Origin: Opisthorchis felineus
Lineage: Eukaryota; Platyhelminthes; Trematoda; Opisthorchiida; Opisthorchiidae
Direction: 5' to 3'
NCBI GenBank assembly: GCA_004794785.1
Contig: SJOL01008747.1
Coordinates: 16,766-80,765, forward strand
Length of the DNA: 64,000 bases
A model generated the notes under the pieces. It saw only the letters and a program-made list of their open reading frames with translations. It ran no database searches and was not told where the DNA came from. This document shows positions 37,625 through 49,400 of the stretch, in pieces; within the stretch, counting starts at the first letter, position 1, and every line of letters starts with the position of its first letter. The translations under genes and the position numbers were made by a program.

Positions 37625-38384
37625 ACTGTCGATAGGGAGTCTTAGGAAATCTTAAGAACATGGCTCTTGCTTCCGAGGCACAAGTGTTATTTCTTGATTG
37701 GTAGTCAACCACCGAGGCAAGTAAAGCAGCTGTTCGCTGGCAGTTGTCAGCACCGGCGATGCTGGATGCCAGATGCAACTAGTGCTCTACGGATATGCGG
37801 TCAGAAGTGGACCAAAACAACTTACATTCCGAGAGAGTTTATCCACATTTGGTTGTGTGGATGTTCCCAAAGGGACTGAACCGTAGAAGACTATGCTGTC
37901 AGAGCAAAACTTTTCTTTGCTAGCAGTCGTCACACTCACTTTCTTGGTGAATATGCCACCGAGGGTGAAATCAATCAGGAGCGTCAAATCGGGTATTCTT
38001 GATAGGCTCCCTTGGTGTCTAGAAATAAAATTCGAAAGTGAGCATGGATAGAAGCAAGACCCAGTGTACTTTCGTACAGCGCCTACAATATTCTGAGGGT
38101 TGATCAGCAACCACTTTCGCATATGGGGCGCATTGATCAGCCTAATGTAAGGTGGTTTTAATATCAATGGAAACTGTAGTCGTCAGTCTTTTGAAAATCT
38201 ATCGATGATTTCTCATCTGTAACGGTCTAGTTGTAATAGCCATGAACGCTGACGTTCTTCGTGACAGACCAGTTAGCGCTAAAATACCTGCGCAGATCTT
38301 CAGCACGATCCACATTAGCTCCTGCCTGTAACTCGCACAATCTTTTGCTCTGGCTTGTATTGTATGGAAGAAAGTTTTTCTTGT
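37625..38384 (-). CDS. Candidate - strand gene fragment, three phase-compatible exons
   Basis: Exons 38288-38384, 37826-38018 and 37625-37778. The donors are GTATTT, GTAAGT and GTAATG, and the middle exon has a strong acceptor (ATTTTATTTCTAG). Phases agree at both junctions (2/2 and 0/0); the second intron would be 47 bases. The reading includes E-L-Q-A-G-A-N-V-D-R-A-E-D-L-R, then I-P-D-L-T-L-L-I-D-F-T-L-G-G and D-N-C-Q-R-T-A-A-L-L-A-S-V. I do not recognise the protein. Further exons would be expected to the right; the open - frame at 38613-38873 is a possible neighbour that I could not join. Confidence 0.33.
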
Positions 38385-41300
38385 CTGTGCACGCATTCGT
38401 CCGTCTATATAGTTGTGATTAACACCTCGGAAAGTTCAGGTGACAGTCAATGGCAGTCCTTGATAAGGGGGTAAGTGATTTCTCGTATTATTTCGACTTC
38501 TGATGGGGTGGTTTCCGAGGCATACTAGACCCAAAGAAGCTGGCATCTGTAGCGACAGTGGTTTGATTGTCGAACCGGGGATGAAAATTTCTTTCAAACA
38601 GTTTGCTCGTTATTAACCGTCAAGTGCTCCAGGCTGGCAGACATTTTCGCTTATTCTTGCCGTTTCTTCTCTGCCGACGAGGAGACGAATGCTTGCATCC
38701 GGTAACGAATCACGTTCCTGTTTTGAGGGAATGGAGCAAAGAGATAAAACAGCAAATTTTACCAGCAGCTTGCCCGTCTCTCTATGTCTTGTCCATATCA
38801 CCGTACCATTGTCTTCCAAAGGGATTGAAATAACTTCTCCGCAATAAACCACAAAAGGCATAAGACATCGCATTGTTGTGTTTTTTCATTTCATCGTATC
38901 CTATTCGATACGCACCGTTTGAGCATCACCCAATACAATTGTCGCCTTCATCATTGTTTGTGGAGAATGTGTAAGCAAGTCATCAGCATCCGAAATTATG
39001 TTACACACATCCACCATCTGGGTGACAGGCGGAATGAAACTACAAATAGCGTAGGAACAAACAAGTTTCCTTTTGCTCCCCTTGATGATTTGAAGGCAGT
39101 TAAATGTCGTACTTCCCGGTAGTGCACGTTAATTTTTGTGGGCCTACTCTGTCTGGTCTGTAGGAATAGTCCGGAGAGATGGAGCGAACTAGAGAAGAGT
39201 TTTTTTATAAATATGCTGTTTTCTTAAAAAAGGCATTTTCGTACTTTGGTTTTAAAATCACCGGAAACGTAAAGTATCCGTACACCGTTGGGCAGTATCC
39301 GCTGAGTACTTATGCGTGTACTTATAAGGCCGGAGTATCTCAAAATCTTGGTAGTAGTGCGCCAGACAAAAAACTGATTGACTGAAATGCACTCGTCTAG
39401 AATTCCAGCTTCCTGTTGTTCAATTACTGTCGTCTCAAGGAAGCGGCTTCTGCACGTTCACAACTCTTAGCCCCTGTCATAAATCTTATGTATCTCCGAG
39501 GCAACCTATATAGGAGGCTTTATGGTCACTCTTTGCCGGCGAATTCAGGTACATGAATTAGCCAAAATCGTTTAAGTATGTCTATGACAGTCACTCGACA
39601 CACACGTTGAGATCATCCTTAGACCGAGCCAAAACGGTCTGTGAACCAAGCTGTTGGAGTGTGCAAACATTATGTGAAGCAATGTTACAGCCTTCCAAGG
39701 CGTTCAACGATGCGGCGAACAAATAAGTATTACGAGGAGTCATGGGATTGGAACTTTCATAAGGGAAACGTTTTGAAAATATGGTTCAGAGCCCATAGGA
39801 TCGCTAAGTCTAGCGAAGATCGATCGCTGTGACGTCTGTGCCCAAATACTAGTTTCATAAGAACGGTAATTCTCAGCTGCTCAAACTGAAGGCGCCTGTT
39901 GATTTAGAACTTTCCACCTGGATCCTTCGACTAAGGAGTTAGTTAGTAAGGCAGCGGTACAACGAGCAGATTACACAATATACTGAGTGCCAGTGACTAG
40001 GGTTTATTTCGTCTGTCGTGTAGGTAGAGATCAGCACTATAGGATGTGTATCTCACCGTCTAAGAAAGCTTGTCGCTCAGCAGCAACGGTCATTTTGCGA
40101 GTCCGCTTTCAAAAGCCAAGAGTGCTTAGTACACCATCCGCTCCTGGTTTGAAATCGGAGTTGATCATTGGTCTATTGAAACGAGTTGTGCTCTAGACTC
40201 ATGCCTTCTCAAGGTTTATTGAATGTCGAGCTAGGTTTGTGTCTTAACCTTAGTGAAAACATTTCTGATACCATCCGACAGAAAAGAATGTTCCAAAAAG
40301 AAACTGCTTGAGCGATGAAAGCCAATGTAGCGCTTGTGGAGGCATTGAGGGTCACCAGACCGGAACAGTTTACCGGTGCACAATACGTCACGTTCTGGCC
40401 AAAATACTACGCTGTTTCCAAGTTGGAAGTGCACCGCCAAACTGCAATCTTTTCACTAGCCTGTTAATCGCACAAAGAATTTTGGTGTGCATACTGATGC
40501 ATGAGATTTGATGGCCCAAGTGATTGCAGATCCGGTGTTTCTCTCGAGAAAACACCTTTTAGGTTGCTAAATGTATCCTAATGGGAGGTTAACCGTACCT
40601 CAGGCTTTTTCAGCTAACGAAAACCTGTTGCATCCCACGGACTTAACAGCCCATGTGGGTGAAGGTTTTCCTCGTCTGGATAGACCCCTTCAGTCATTCG
40701 TCAGTTTTACATTTCACTGGCCAGTTCTGCAACCCCATTTTATAGTGGTTATCACCTAAGTCGTTTTGAACAATGGAGTTTTGTGTCAGCAATTTGTACA
40801 CCAATTGGAGCTCTCAAAATGTGGATTCGTCTCACTCTTGCTTGTAATAGGACAACAAGCACAAGGGTTTCTATTGAGGAGTGGGTAAGTACGGAGTTTA
40901 ATCACTTTGCTTGATACTAGCATATAGGAACATTAAGATCCGTGCTTATAGTACTGGTTTTTTTCCACTAAGTTTGGTCAAGCAGAACCTGTGCAGCAGC
41001 AGTGCGCATGACATCAGCCTCCAAGAAGAAATTCAACTCGGGATGCTGGTGTAAATGAAACCAGTTTCCGCGTCTTATTTTGGGAACTAATTAAGCCCTT
41101 TGAAAAGTTAGAAAGCTTGTCATTTTTTTCAGTTATTTGGATCCTTTTCTTTGAGAGGGAAGTTCAGTGGAAGACACCCATGTGAAACTGGACTTTTCTT
41201 GCAAGTGTGCTAACGGAAGGCAGTACATGGTCTGAACTGAGTTAGGTTTATGTTGATTGAGACATACAAGTAACAACCATGCGTTTTACTCAAGATTCCC

Positions 41301-42763
41301 TACCTGGGTATGGTGACATTCTCCAGACTCCACCTACAAACTTCATAACAAAATGTTGTACCGGTGGGTCTATTAGTCTGTACGGAATGGGTGTTTTTTT
41401 CTCCCTCCATCTTATCGACAGTTATAGGATTGGGTGGAAAATCCCTGGAGTGTGGATGAAACATGGGACTGCTTTGTCAAGCAGTACATAGTACGATAGT
41501 TTACTTGAATATGCCAGAAACATAGATAAAACACCATCTGTGATACGCGGTAAAATTATCCACGGGAGTAATAAAGCTAAAAAATCAGATAACAGTTCTA
41601 ATTAACTTCAACAGTAGCAGACATGAAGCGCCACAAATTTGTGGACAAAAACACACTGACAGAGAGTGAACATCGAAAACTACATCAGATCTTATGGAAA
41701 AGTTGGCTTAGGGTGTTTGCCAAAATAAGTGGATTGACTGAAGTAGTATTTTTGTATACATGGTATTTCTTGTTGTGCTCGACTGAACATTGCTTCACAC
41801 AGAGCCAATAGCTTTGAGTTGTGGTTACGCATGAAAATTTTAGGTGTTTTTTTCAGAAGCATGCCGTGCAAGTGTATAACCCTAATAACGTGTATTTATA
41901 TTACGTGGAATTCTCCCACTCAAAAAACACCATATCAAGCTTTTTGGAAAGTGCTGAATAATGCGCTCGGCCTATGTTTTCATTGTAACTTCTTTCAATA
42001 TTTTGCAGTTTTCACTCTGTTCAAACAATTTCATTTGAAAAAGAGTGCGCGCAGAGCGCCATTCACTAACACATACGCGACTGGGTTGAAAAGTATTGCA
42101 GAGATTTGGGTCACTATATCCCCATTCACTGCAAATCGACCATAACTTTGGGGCTTGCCACCAAATTATCAAGTCTGATGTTGCGTACTTTAAATTTGAA
42201 ACACGACTTTCCCTTTACGAACTTGAACAGGACATGGAGGAAAAAGCTGCTACACGACACATTGGGTGTATTTCGCTGTATCGTATAAATAAATCAAACA
42301 GAACATGATTCTTACCATTGGCATATCGTGGATAAGTTAGCCACCAAGGGACTGCCAACGATATAATCGATTCCTTCTGACTACACAGTCGTGGTTTTCA
42401 TCTTCGGGTAACAACAGATTCAGCAATTTGTTACGTTTCATGCCGAGGTACACGATGTGAAACGCGGATCGCGGAGTGACACAATGCCGACTTTCGTGTG
42501 AATCGATGAAGCTATCGATGAAGCCGGTACATATCTTGCAACTGCCTCAAGACTTGAACTTTTATTCGGAACTACTGGGGTGGGATGGCTCACTCACTGC
42601 CGTATCGTAAACTAACCGCAACAAAATGCCCGATTGGAGGTCCTAAGCTAAACAAAGCCAGAATCTAACAGTTGCATGATAGTGGTTGTACGACTGACGT
42701 CTGACTATGCCACATAGTTGTCATTTCCCATGGGCGTAAGTCACCACACTCAGTCGCACTTAC
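38385..42763. other. No supported gene
   Basis: Scattered open frames, including ATG-starting ones at 39179 and 41623 on the + strand, and a 34-base micro-exon-like segment at 40851-40884 with good splice sites. None could be connected or recognised. No repeat family identified. Confidence 0.4.
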
Positions 42764-43096
42764 CTTTCCACTCTTCCTTGGAATATGGCCAATAAGGCAT
42801 CCATCCGCATTCTGGAAGCCCATGATCCATGTCAAATGTGTTAGGGACATCCTGCTGGTCCCCGGATGCGGATGGGAAGCAGAAATATCCCCATTTTTTC
42901 TCATTCCATCGGACCCCTGTTTTAACCTGACCACTGAAAATGAGATCAACGTTAAACTGTGGCCCGTTGACAACACTTCGGTGGTAGCGTTTTCAAACCA
43001 TACGTCCACCTGGACTGGCCAAAACGCGTACAGGCATGACTTACTAAGGACTGCAAGCAAACGAGATCGGTTTGGGCACATGAGACTGATTTTGAA
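42764..43096 (-). CDS. Candidate - strand gene fragment, two exons
   Basis: Exons 43045-43096 and 42764-42933. Both donors are consensus GTAAGT, and the second acceptor is CTCATTTTCAG. The phase-2 junction forms TA|T (Tyr). The reading is aromatic and Cys-rich: I-S-F-A-C-S-P-Y-G-Q-V-K-T-G-V-R-W, then K-W-G-Y-F-C-F-P and C-G-W-M-P-Y-W-P-Y. Composition suggests an extracellular domain, but no family comes to mind. A 110-codon open frame on the opposite strand overlaps, so the strand is not certain. Confidence 0.33.
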
Positions 43097-43767
43097 CTAC
43101 AGTTTATGGGTGAACCATTTCGGTCAAATGGTTATCCCTCGGCTTGTACAATAGGTCAAAACAGCCAGCGTCCCACAGCTAATCGGGGACATTAAGTTCT
43201 CGAGGCTTATATGCCCCTGAACGTACATTTCAGTGAGTTGATAGAACGTCACACGACATCTATCACTAAAGTTATGCACTGTGCCTGAAGGTCTGCTGTC
43301 CTGTACATCTGCAACCGAGTATATTTCCCGACATGCTCTAGCAGCCGCCCGCAAAATCATATGCTGTTTATCGGTTTACGCGTGGGTGACCTTCCATCAG
43401 TAGAAAGATAATTTTGACTAAGGACCACGGAACACCTCGCAGCAAGATTTAGATCAAACGCACAACTACGGTCAGCATCTCCAGCTGCATGCCACTTATT
43501 AGTGAATTGCGAATACGAGACGTGAGCATGATACGTGAATACAACAGTTGAGGTCGTTTGGCTGGGTTGGTAGCCATCGAAAGGAGGGGACCGGCATTGT
43601 TTGGGCAGAACAGGGTTTCATTGACTACTGTACATAATAAAAGCATTTTTGACAGCGAATTTGATTTGCTTTCAATTACTATTTGTTTGCCACCCACTTA
43701 CTTCGTGAGGTGCATATGTATCCGGAATATCGTACAAAGCTGCGTTGCTTTGTGCTGGTCATATTCA

Positions 43768-43922
43768 CATCACTCTCGTCTGAACAGTCGTCCTCCTGTC
43801 CTGGCGCAATTATTCTGGTGAGTCCACACAAAGGAGAGGAAGCACTGGATGCGAGTTTCGTGCTCATTAGAGCTCATCAGCAGTGCATATCCGAAGGCAG
43901 TTCCGGGGTCTGAACTCCGGCA
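43768..43922 (-). mobile_element. tRNA-derived SINE with hammerhead domain, truncated copy S1
   Basis: Antisense copy covering the 3' end through the hammerhead region (about 43838-43892) to just past the B box. Stem I pairs perfectly here (GCACTG/CAGTGC) and the core CTGATGA and GAAA are intact, but stem II is disturbed (GAGCAC in place of AGAGC). The B-box region reads GTTCAGACCCC on the sense strand instead of GTTCGAACCCC. The A-box part is missing. Confidence 0.75.
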
Positions 43923-44724
43923 GAAATCACGGTAAAACAATTTTTGATTGATCCACTGGGTGCGACACATGGCAAACTTGGGTATAACCTCAACAATTTA
44001 TAAATGTCGGTCACATGGAATAAACGGAATATTGAGCGCCTGTCATGAACCAATCACTTACTTCCAATTCTAAACTGTGTGCAGATTGTCCCCTAGTCTG
44101 TTAAACAAAAACCCATTCATAGGGTGCCGTACAAAATCCCGTATTAGGCAGTGTTTTACTGTAGGCAAAACTTAGAAAAACACGCTTAAGCACTGTAGGC
44201 TCACCTTATTGAATACTGAATACTGTAGGAAGAAGGTTGCTCGAAGCCGAGGACAAAGGCGATATCTATAGTTAAAAAAGTACAATCGGGGTAAGATACT
44301 GGAGCAATAAGGGATGTATACAACGTCAAAGTAATGCGCTTGAAGTTTAAACATATCCATAGACGTTAGTACGAAATAATCATTTAACCGTGGCACACAC
44401 CACAGAGGAGATTTCGGTCACCGAAAGAAACAACAAAAATTATTGATCTCATCTTCAGTTGCTTCAGAAATGTCAATACTTGAACGTCTACTAGATTTTT
44501 TCAAGGCGTTCACTGAATGTCACATATATTTGGACACAAGCTTTTACGAAATACAAAAAGACGGAAATATATAGTACTTTTATGTTTACATAGCAATTGA
44601 TCGCTGTTATATGGTTCACTACCAAACCTATAAACAAATAAAAGAATGCCAGAAAAGATCATTTGGTCAATCTGTCTAGTCTGGTATCTGAAAGAAGGAT
44701 TATATCCTGCGTGAATGTTTGTTC

Positions 44725-44820
44725 GCGCACTAATGGCGCCCTCACTTTTTGTGACGAAACATCTGCATACTGATTGGCAAGCTCTGGGAAAAGACTAGCA
44801 GCCACCTGATGAATAACCAA
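44725..44820 (+). repeat. Short interspersed repeat with hammerhead-like core, degraded copy 3
   Basis: Retains GTGACGAAACATCTGC and the AGCTC tail, but the CTGATGA part is lost (CACTAATGGCGCC). A decayed member of the family at 3.9 and 19.3 kb. Confidence 0.5.
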
Positions 44821-44889
44821 CCAAGATAGTCCATATCTGGTCCTGGTTCAATGCTTGTTCATGTATTGTATCAGCAGGCATGGAGCGTT

Positions 44890-45250
44890 TGGGTCTGGAC
44901 GGATTAAATCGTACACTGGTTGACACAACCAAGGTATGTTCCTGGGTTGTCGTTCGAGGTATCGGGTTTTCCGCTCACATCACTCAAGCACGAGCATGTT
45001 CACTAGTTCAGACGTAAAAATCCCGATGGGTCCACCATGCGCTGGTGCAGTAGTGGTAACACGCTCGCCTCGCATGTCAGATGTGTGGAGTTCTAATCCC
45101 GGCACAGCCATTGGATATGCACTACTGATGAGCTCTAATAAGAGCGAAACTCGAGTCCGGTGCATCCACCCTTTGGTGTGGACTCACCAGAATGATTGCG
45201 CCGAGACGGGAGGACGTTTTTCAAGCGAGAGTCATGTGAGTGTGCATCCT
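44890..45250 (+). mobile_element. tRNA-derived SINE with hammerhead domain, near-complete copy S2
   Basis: The best copy in the window. The tRNA-like part has an A-box-like GCTGGTGCAGTAGTGG (about 45039) and a B-box-like GTTCTAATCC (about 45090), the internal RNA polymerase III promoter boxes. The hammerhead at 45113-45167 has core CTGATGA, a five-pair stem II (GCTCT/AGAGC), GAAA, palindromic stem III (ACTCGAGT), cleavage-site C, and a stem I with six Watson-Crick pairs (ATGCAC/GTGCAT). The pair beside the core is A-C where S1 has G-C. The 5' part (TCGTTCGAGGTATCGGG) is shared with S3 and S5. The same architecture is known from Sm-alpha SINEs of schistosomes. The 145-codon open frame over it is not a gene. 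Confidence 0.8.
45113..45167 (+). ncRNA. Hammerhead ribozyme motif (type I) in SINE S2
   Basis: Order 5' stem I, CUGAUGA, stem II, GAAA, stem III, UC, 3' stem I. Fifty-five bases, with all core positions intact. The mismatch at the first stem I pair may lower activity. Expected cleavage follows the C at about 45157. Confidence 0.7.
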
Positions 45251-45326
45251 ACAAAATTCGCCAACCACCAACACCTGAAAAACGACTTACTTGAGGGACT
45301 GTTATTTACCCGAGTGTGGACAACAA

Positions 45327-45461
45327 AGAAATCCTTAGCAAATGTTCTAATAATGTTACTGTACTGCAAATGACACCCTAGAGAGGGATTCTATCCCTGT
45401 AACAACAAAGAGGACTAGTTTCAAAAGTGCGTATGTTTGACCGAAACAACTTCTCGTCAGA
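45327..45461 (+). repeat. Direct repeat block X, copy 1
   Basis: Starts AAAGAAATCCTTAGCAAATG and ends CGTCAGAGG. Copy 2 is at about 46276-46408, roughly 90 percent alike by eye. Follows SINE S2. Confidence 0.75.
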
Positions 45462-45699
45462 GGTAATCGCACACTGATTGGACGTTTTTCATTCTTTTTG
45501 TCTGTAACTGCTTGTTTTCACTCCAGAATGTGAGGCTGAATAACAGAAGAGCCTGCGGTTACAAATTTCCATGGAAATGGATGCCTACGATGGGAGCAAG
45601 GAATCTCGGTAACGTTGTAGTTCGCTTGTATATATGTTTCCCATAGAAATTTGAGTTATCCCGCAGCCTTTTACTAGATTTGGCACTGTATCCTCAAGA

Positions 45700-45865
45700 C
45701 AAGATTTGATTCACCTGAGAAGCGACGCAGGGTAAACGCCCTGCAGTTGATCAGGCATAGGCGAATGTGCTGGCGGAACGCCAGATGCCTGGAACAATGA
45801 CCCAGTAACATACATTGATTGTATCGGTCGACTGGCCCGCCAGTCAGAACTTCCCAGTCAGGTAG
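45700..45865 (-). mobile_element. SINE 5' fragment
   Basis: Reverse complement matches the 5' region upstream of the tRNA-like part in S5 (TCTGACT-GGAAGT-CTGAC-GGCGGG-CC and CGATACAA), followed by TTCCAGGCATCTGGCG. The tRNA-like part is absent. Confidence 0.55.
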
Positions 45866-45935
45866 TGTCACAGACGCTTGACACCTGCTGGACGCGTTTT
45901 ATTTCAGGTCACGGGATTTTTTAGAATACACACTC

Positions 45936-46250
45936 ACATGACTCTCGTTTGAACAATCGTCCTCCTGTCCTTGCGCAATCATTCTGGTGAGTCCACACCA
46001 AAGGGTGGATGCACTGGACTCGAGTTTCGCTCTTATTAGAGCTCATCAATAGTGCATATCCAATGGCCATGCCGGGGTTCGAACTCCACACATCTGACAT
46101 GCGAGGCGAGCGTGTTACTCCTACTCCACCAGCGCATGGTGGACTCAACCGAATTTTTACGTCCGAACAGGTGAATATGTTCGTGCTTGAGTGATGTGAG
46201 CGGAACGCCCGACGCCTGGAACGACGACCAATTAACAATCGTCCGACACA
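45936..46250 (-). mobile_element. tRNA-derived SINE with hammerhead domain, copy S3 (inverted relative to S2)
   Basis: Antisense copy with an intact B box (GTTCGAACC on the sense strand, about 46077-46086) and an A-box region GCTGGTGGAGTAGGAG. The hammerhead lies at 46007-46061. Its core reads TTGATGA, so the conserved first C is lost and cleavage is unlikely. Stems II and III are as in S2. Confidence 0.8.
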
Positions 46251-46275
46251 ACTAAGGTATGTTACTGGGTGGTGA

Positions 46276-46408
46276 CAAAGAAATCCTTAGCAAATGTTCT
46301 AATAATGGTACTGTAGTGCCATCCTAGAGCGGGACTCTATCTCCGTAACAACAAAAAGGACTGATTTCAAAAGGGCGAATGCTTGATCGAAACAATTCGT
46401 CAGAGGTC
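46276..46408 (+). repeat. Direct repeat block X, copy 2
   Basis: Second copy of the block at 45327. It is preceded by GACACAACTAAGGTATGTTACTGGGT, which resembles the 5' part of SINE S2 in sense orientation although the adjoining SINE S3 is antisense. Confidence 0.75.
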
Positions 46409-49400
46409 CGTGGGTCAGAAACGATGATGAAACAGAACACCAAAGTTAAGAGCAGTGTCAGGGGACCAATGAGACCTCTGTCCACACATTCAAAGTAGCA
46501 AGAGATTAGGATTAGCTCAAATGCGTATGCAATGAATTGAATACCAGTGACCCGAAGAATTACCGAGACTGCTAGTAGGCAACGTAATTGTGAGAACACA
46601 GGTCGAGATTCAGTGATATAATGGGACGATTTCCCCTGTGGCTAATGCGCTTGAGATTATTTGTTTGAGTGGAACAGAGAAGGGCTCAATCGAAAAAGAC
46701 TTCGCCACTCGAATGCCAACGAGGAGAGGCACGATGGCCATTAAAATCGCCCAGTTGCTTCATCTCTGATATTCGGGCATTCTGCTACAAAGATGACAGA
46801 GTCCAGTTTAATCTAAGTTTATTGTTTCAAACAACATTTAAACGCCAATGGATGACGGCAGAGCTGAACAAAGTAAGGAATTATTCGAGGAACTTTAATA
46901 AAACCATAAGAAGATTCAACTAAGGTCCTATTTCACAACAATGAAATTTGCGAATGAGTACATTTAGCCAGTTGCGTGCAACTTGGTCTTCAAGTAAAAC
47001 CTAAGGTTAACGGAACCTCGAAGACTAGTCCTGCCTGAGGAGTCCTCCAAGGGAGAATCCGGTAATGGACTGTCGCACGGGTTTCAGGAAGCTTACAAGT
47101 AAAGTGCTTTGTCAAGAAAAAAACAGAATCTGCCTGTATCAACCGGACATTGGTGCATTCTAGAATTGTGTTTCTAGACAAACAGGACAATGTAAATAAG
47201 TTTAAAATAATGTCAACCGACGGCAGTAATTTTCTCTAGTCCCCGGAGAAGAGGATCAAACGGTGTATGTCAAATACACTGGAACAACCGAAGATCATTT
47301 GGCTTGCAATGTACATGGTCAGTTTATACTATATTATATTATATTATATTATAATTGCAATGTTATATGTGCATCATTTAATGATAATGTGATACAATAA
47401 TATAATATATATAATAATATTCTAAATCTAATCTAATCTAATCTAGATATATGTGTATATAATAATCTAAAACATCATACTTATATTATATTATGTATGT
47501 ACATCACCGCGCACATGGTGCAGTCTGATTGTTCTATTGAGGTTACCCCAAGTAGAATGAGGTTTCGTCTTCGCCTATCATTTCATACTTCAAGGCAGAC
47601 TTAGTAATACGATGTTTTAGGGGATCACGCTGTGGTAATAAAAATTCAAACCTATTTGCTTGCGAGTTCCAATAAAACCAACAACCACTTCGGACTTTTT
47701 GCAAAGTATAGAAGTTCACAACAGATATTTAGGTGTAAAATGTTCATTCATGTTCTACGCGTACAGGCCAACTTAAATTTGATTGCAACGATTTACTCCT
47801 CTCTGCCAGCCACAATAACATTTTCCACGGAAAAGATCGCCTTTTTTCTTTGTTGTAGCACAGCAACGAACCAAGTCCTCTGCTGATAGGGGGCTGTACG
47901 GCACTTTCAAATGGTGTGAGCACTGACTCCTCCCTACGCTCTTCCTACCATATAAAAGTTGGTGACAACTGATTCAGGAACATGCCTGTATTGTGAAGGT
48001 TAACTGGGAAGGTCATCATTTGATGATGAGCTCAAACAACTTAGGGTCTTCTGTGGTGGATATCAGTTCAACCATTATTCAGTTTACCAGTTCCTCAGTT
48101 TCTAATTGCTTTGTCATCGCTTTGTCATATCAGGGTGAACAGTGTTATTTAGAGGATAGCAGTCCAAGCCATATTAAGTAAACAGCTATTAACAAAACTC
48201 TCAGTTTCAGCTACTGTTGAAGGGGACATTACACAACCAAGCACCCAGTGAGGTAGGATGACACCAGGAATTGTCCGGAGGTGCAGCCTTTGTTACCCGA
48301 AATTACCACTTTAGACTAATTGAATATTTATGTGATAGGATTCTCTCGGTAGCTAAAATTACTCCTATATAACATCAGTTCAAACAGACACCATTCATCC
48401 AGCCATTTGCGCAACTTCTAATAGCATAGCCACCGTACATAAGTTAGAAGCACCCAGCATGCAAGGCACTTTTTCACCAAAAACTGCACCAAATTGGCTG
48501 ACAAACCTTCCAGAAATATTCTGTGAAGTTGCGCAAATTTTTACAATCATGTTTGTAATCCTGAAGGTCTCTTCCGAGAAAGCCTCAGTCACCGGAGGCA
48601 CTAAATGCCTTCTTATTTCGCAGTGCTTACTTTCAAGGCGAATACTTGCCAAGGTTGGAGTGTGAGGTCAAGCTGATCGAAAGTGCGAGCGAGCCAGATC
48701 ACTATTCATCACAACGTTGCGCTGAGTTTTCGCCACAAGTGGACCTCCACAGACGGTTGTCCCACTGGGTATATAAACACATCCCAGATATTTGTTATTT
48801 TACGCCAAATCAATACCTATCATGCTGACATGGTTTATCCCCTTTTTTTATCGCCCGATGTGTATTTATGACTATTTTCGCCTCGGTGAACACGTTCTTG
48901 ACGTTCTATTCCCATTCCTACATAGCTACTGTTGACGGCGATAACTGTATTTTGAAGAAAGTGTCCCTCATAGTGGGTGTGGAATATACACGAGAATTAC
49001 CTATGCAGTTCACACAAATGTAAGGTAAAAGCGGATAGATTCCCACAAAGTAACATCTTTTGGTGGCTCTATGTGTATGTGTAAAAGTGAGCTGCTAACT
49101 CTTCTCGTAAGAACCTAGCTCAAATTTGTCATCAGAACAATAGGCTCTTTACAGCTCAAGAGAACCGGTATCTCCTCCTCATTTCCCGTTAGTAGTATGC
49201 AAAAACCCAGTGATTCCAAACAACAAACTATTCACGATTACTAAATCCGAGGGAGCAAGAAGCATGTCCAGTTCAAGCAGAGGACAGAAGCGGATGACAA
49301 TAATAGATTGGAGTAAACGGTTTTATTGTTAAACGGTGCTTACATCCACATGGCCGTAATGCTGTGAGTGAACACAACCATAGATTCTACTGCGCAAACC

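Noticed and set aside
42822..43154. 110-codon open frame on the + strand
   Set aside because: Overlaps the better supported - strand exons, which have two consensus donors. The + frame has no splice or start support. The choice is not fully certain.
44936..45373. 145-codon open frame on the + strand, with readings such as S-A-Y-P-M-A on the opposite strand
   Set aside because: It is a translation of SINE S2, and the same readings recur at S3 and S5. Repeats of this kind are often mis-annotated as proteins.
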